Assembly: GCA_021838785.1 (NCBI GenBank)
Contig: JAKCCV010000002.1
Location: forward strand, 124,001 to 188,000
Origin: Acidobacteriota bacterium
GTDB taxonomy: Bacteria > Acidobacteriota > Terriglobia > UBA7540
DNA: 64,000 bases
Direction: 5' to 3'
Part shown: positions 62,513 through 64,000 of the stretch, one piece after another
Numbering within the stretch: position 1 is the stretch's first letter
Layout of the letters: each line of letters starts with the position of its first letter
Position numbers and translations under genes: made by a program
Notes under the pieces: generated by a model
What the model was told of the DNA's origin: nothing
The model's database searches: none
Seen by the model: only the letters and a program-made list of their open reading frames with translations

Positions 62513-63490
62513 TTGGAACCTGTTAATCGTCGAGATTTTATGAAATCGGTCGCGGTCGCCGGAGCGGTGGCGGCATCATCGTCTTCCGTCGGCGAGGCCG
62601 AGGATGCTCCCACGGGCCCGGTTTTCCTATCTACGTGGCCTTTTGGTCAAGCCGCCAATGAGCGCGCCGCCGAGGTGTTTCACGCGGGTGGCAGTCTGCT
62701 CGATGCGGTAGAAAAGGGAATCAACGTGGTTGAAGACGACCCGAAGATCATGAGTGTCGGTTACGGCGGTCTGCCCAACGAAGACGGCGTTGTCGAACTG
62801 GATGCCGGAATTATGGATGGCACGCGGCACCGCGCCGGCTCCATTTGCAATCTTCATCACATCAAAAATCCCATCTCCGTCGCCCGGCAGGTGATTGAGA
62901 GGACTCGGCACACCACGATGGCGGGAGAAGGCGCGTTTCTGTTCGCACTGAAAATGGGTTTTCACCCGGAGCAGTTGCTCACGCCCGCCAGCCTGGAGCG
63001 TTGGCTAAAATGGAAGGCGACACCCAACCATGTCACCTACTGGATTACGCCCGAGCATCACGACACCATCGGCATGGTGGCGACCGACGGGCAAGAACAC
63101 GTGGTCGCTGGATGCTCGACCTCGGGCCTGGCGTGGAAGATTCCCGGTCGCGTGGCTGACTCGCCTCTGGTCGGCTGCGGCTTTTATGCCGATGACAATG
63201 CGGGAGGGGCTTCCGCCACCGGCGATGGCGACTTGATGACCAACTACTGCACGAGCATTTCCATCGTTCGCATGATGGAGCGAGGCGCCTCACCTCAAGA
63301 GGCCTGCAATGAGCTCCTCCGCCACATGGCGCGGACGGATCCCAAGAATAAAGACAGCCAGTCGGCGGTGATTGCCATGAACCCTCGAGGGGAAGTCGGC
63401 GCCGCCTCCATGAACGCGCAATTTCACCTTCAGTATGCTGTTTGGAAGAATGGCCGCAGCCAACTGCTCGATTCAGTGATTCTTTATTAG
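62513..63490 (+). CDS. Tat-exported N4-(beta-N-acetylglucosaminyl)-L-asparaginase
   Basis: A 325-aa Ntn-hydrolase. An N-terminal Tat-like leader (VNRRDFMKSVAVAGAVAAS, about 3-21) precedes the glycosylasparaginase fold. The autoprocessing nucleophile is the Thr in HHDTIGMVATD (about residue 185), followed by the substrate loop GCSTSGLAWKIPGRVADSP. It cleaves the GlcNAc-Asn bond of N-linked glycopeptides. TTG start with AAGGAGG 5 bp upstream. A 227-bp gap without a visible gene separates it from tsaD. Confidence 0.88.
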   Translation: MEPVNRRDFMKSVAVAGAVAASSSSVGEAEDAPTGPVFLSTWPFGQAANERAAEVFHAGGSLLDAVEKGINVVEDDPKIMSVGYGGLPNEDGVVELDAGIMDGTRHRAGSICNLHHIKNPISVARQVIERTRHTTMAGEGAFLFALKMGFHPEQLLTPASLERWLKWKATPNHVTYWITPEHHDTIGMVATDGQEHVVAGCSTSGLAWKIPGRVADSPLVGCGFYADDNAGGASATGDGDLMTNYCTSISIVRMMERGASPQEACNELLRHMARTDPKNKDSQSAVIAMNPRGEVGAASMNAQFHLQYAVWKNGRSQLLDSVILY

Positions 63491-63503
63491 GCGGCCACAC
63501 CTT

Positions 63504-64000
63504 TTATCCAGCACTGGGCCCAGGAGAAGCGGCTACTCGCTCTGAACCGACGGCCAGCAACCACCAGAAGACGCCCAGCACGAGTAAAGCCAGGATGAGG
63601 CCATTCCAGCGATAAAAGGCCGCCGGCTGCGAAAACAAAAAGACGAGGGGGCGCGCAACCACCGCTGCGAATCCCGCTCCCAAATAAGCCACGATGTTGG
63701 AGCGATAGAATAGCGCGACCAGGAGCACGCCGACGGCCACGGGCACGGCGTTGAGCAGCCACCCGGCCACATATTCCGAGACCGAATGCGCGCTTGAGGG
63801 GCCAAGAGCCAGCAGCACTAACGCCAGTCCCGCCCAGAACCACCACGCCCGTCTCTGCCATCCAAGCTGCGCGCCATAAACAATCAACCCCACCGCTGCG
63901 GCGCCAAAAATCGCTTCCATGATAGCGCTAAGGAAGAACCCTCCGGCCGGGAAAATTGAATCCGTCAGGCTTGGAAACAACTGGATGCCCACCGGGGCGA
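63504..64000 (-). CDS. Membrane protein of unknown function, partial
   Basis: Five or so membrane segments in 162 visible residues (for example AIFGAAAVGLIVYGA and LLVALFYRSNIVAYLGAGF). The frame stays open to the window edge; the GTG at 63992 is probably internal rather than the start, so the N-terminal part is missing. The stretch resembles the C-terminal half of a CPBP-type membrane protease or transporter but no catalytic motif is visible. Convergent with the asparaginase gene. Confidence 0.55.
   Translation of the reverse strand, partial: APVGIQLFPSLTDSIFPAGGFFLSAIMEAIFGAAAVGLIVYGAQLGWQRRAWWFWAGLALVLLALGPSSAHSVSEYVAGWLLNAVPVAVGVLLVALFYRSNIVAYLGAGFAAVVARPLVFLFSQPAAFYRWNGLILALLVLGVFWWLLAVGSERVAASPGPSAG

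Noticed and set aside
1-64000. CRISPR array, rRNA operon or anti-phage defence island
   Set aside because: No regularly spaced repeats, rRNA sequence or cas, restriction-modification or toxin-antitoxin genes were recognised.

Overview
This window looks like chromosomal DNA of a Gram-negative, GC-rich bacterium, most probably a member of the Acidobacteriota. That is an inference. It rests on the mixture of an mre cell-shape operon headed by a FecR-domain gene, many Tat- or Sec-exported sugar enzymes (Gfo/Idh/MocA and TIM-barrel pairs, CE15, GH79, sialidase, DUF4380), a TonB-dependent receptor, a Bacillus-like fadN-fadA-fadE set and single-copy housekeeping genes. No rRNA is present to settle it. 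The sequence is dense with genes and has one clear mobile insertion.

Layout. 1-8984 (minus strand): FecR-domain protein, mreB, mreC, mreD, a fucose-isomerase-like gene, PBP2 and rodA, i.e. the lateral-wall elongation machinery with a sugar-isomerase gene lodged inside it. 9158-11665 (plus): a membrane-anchored PpiC/SurA-type foldase, then an AhpD-like gene whose second redox position is an in-frame TGA followed at once by a strong hairpin. I read this as a selenoprotein that simple ORF calling splits in two. 11715-19706: a CE15-type esterase, a beta-oxidation trio (multifunctional FadN-type protein, thiolase, acyl-CoA dehydrogenase) ending at a terminator-like hairpin, and a tandem-ACT protein. 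19839-28504 (minus): TonB receptor, DUF4380 protein, xylulokinase-like kinase, Gfo/Idh/MocA oxidoreductase, TIM-barrel epimerase and a phosphotransacetylase. 28763-39122: mtnA with an almost leaderless promoter, three small overlapping genes ending in a CPBP-like membrane protein, an AmrS radical SAM enzyme, a LacI-type regulator, an exported oxidoreductase/epimerase pair, a PIG-L deacetylase and two unknown exported proteins.

39342-44878 is an integrated element with a 5,493 bp unit, bounded by an exact 44-bp direct repeat that carries the 5' half of a tRNA-Leu(CAA) gene. It encodes a tyrosine recombinase, a small basic protein, a 198-aa unknown, an excisionase-like HTH protein, a RepA/DnaB-like ATPase, a zinc-finger protein and short Cys-rich proteins. 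It carries matched doublet repeats near both ends, a face-to-face divergent promoter with an inverted repeat, and a large palindrome. Because the duplicated part is the 5' half of the tRNA, the intact tRNA now lies directly behind the integrase gene and has lost its original promoter. A replacement promoter can be seen at the end of the integrase gene.

45030-64000: GH79-type enzyme, hemL, sialidase-like protein, then a housekeeping run: rfaE2, mfd, a SurA-like foldase, a YhaM-like nuclease, a BlaI-type regulator, a FabZ-like dehydratase, dusB, PilZ protein, rsmI, an FmdB-type zinc ribbon, a DinB-like protein, galU, tsaD, a Tat-exported glycosylasparaginase, and a membrane protein running off the window. 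The exported carbohydrate enzymes, the TonB receptor, the kinase and the LacI regulator together suggest growth on plant-type polysaccharides containing pentose and glucuronic acid, but they are scattered rather than in one utilisation locus.
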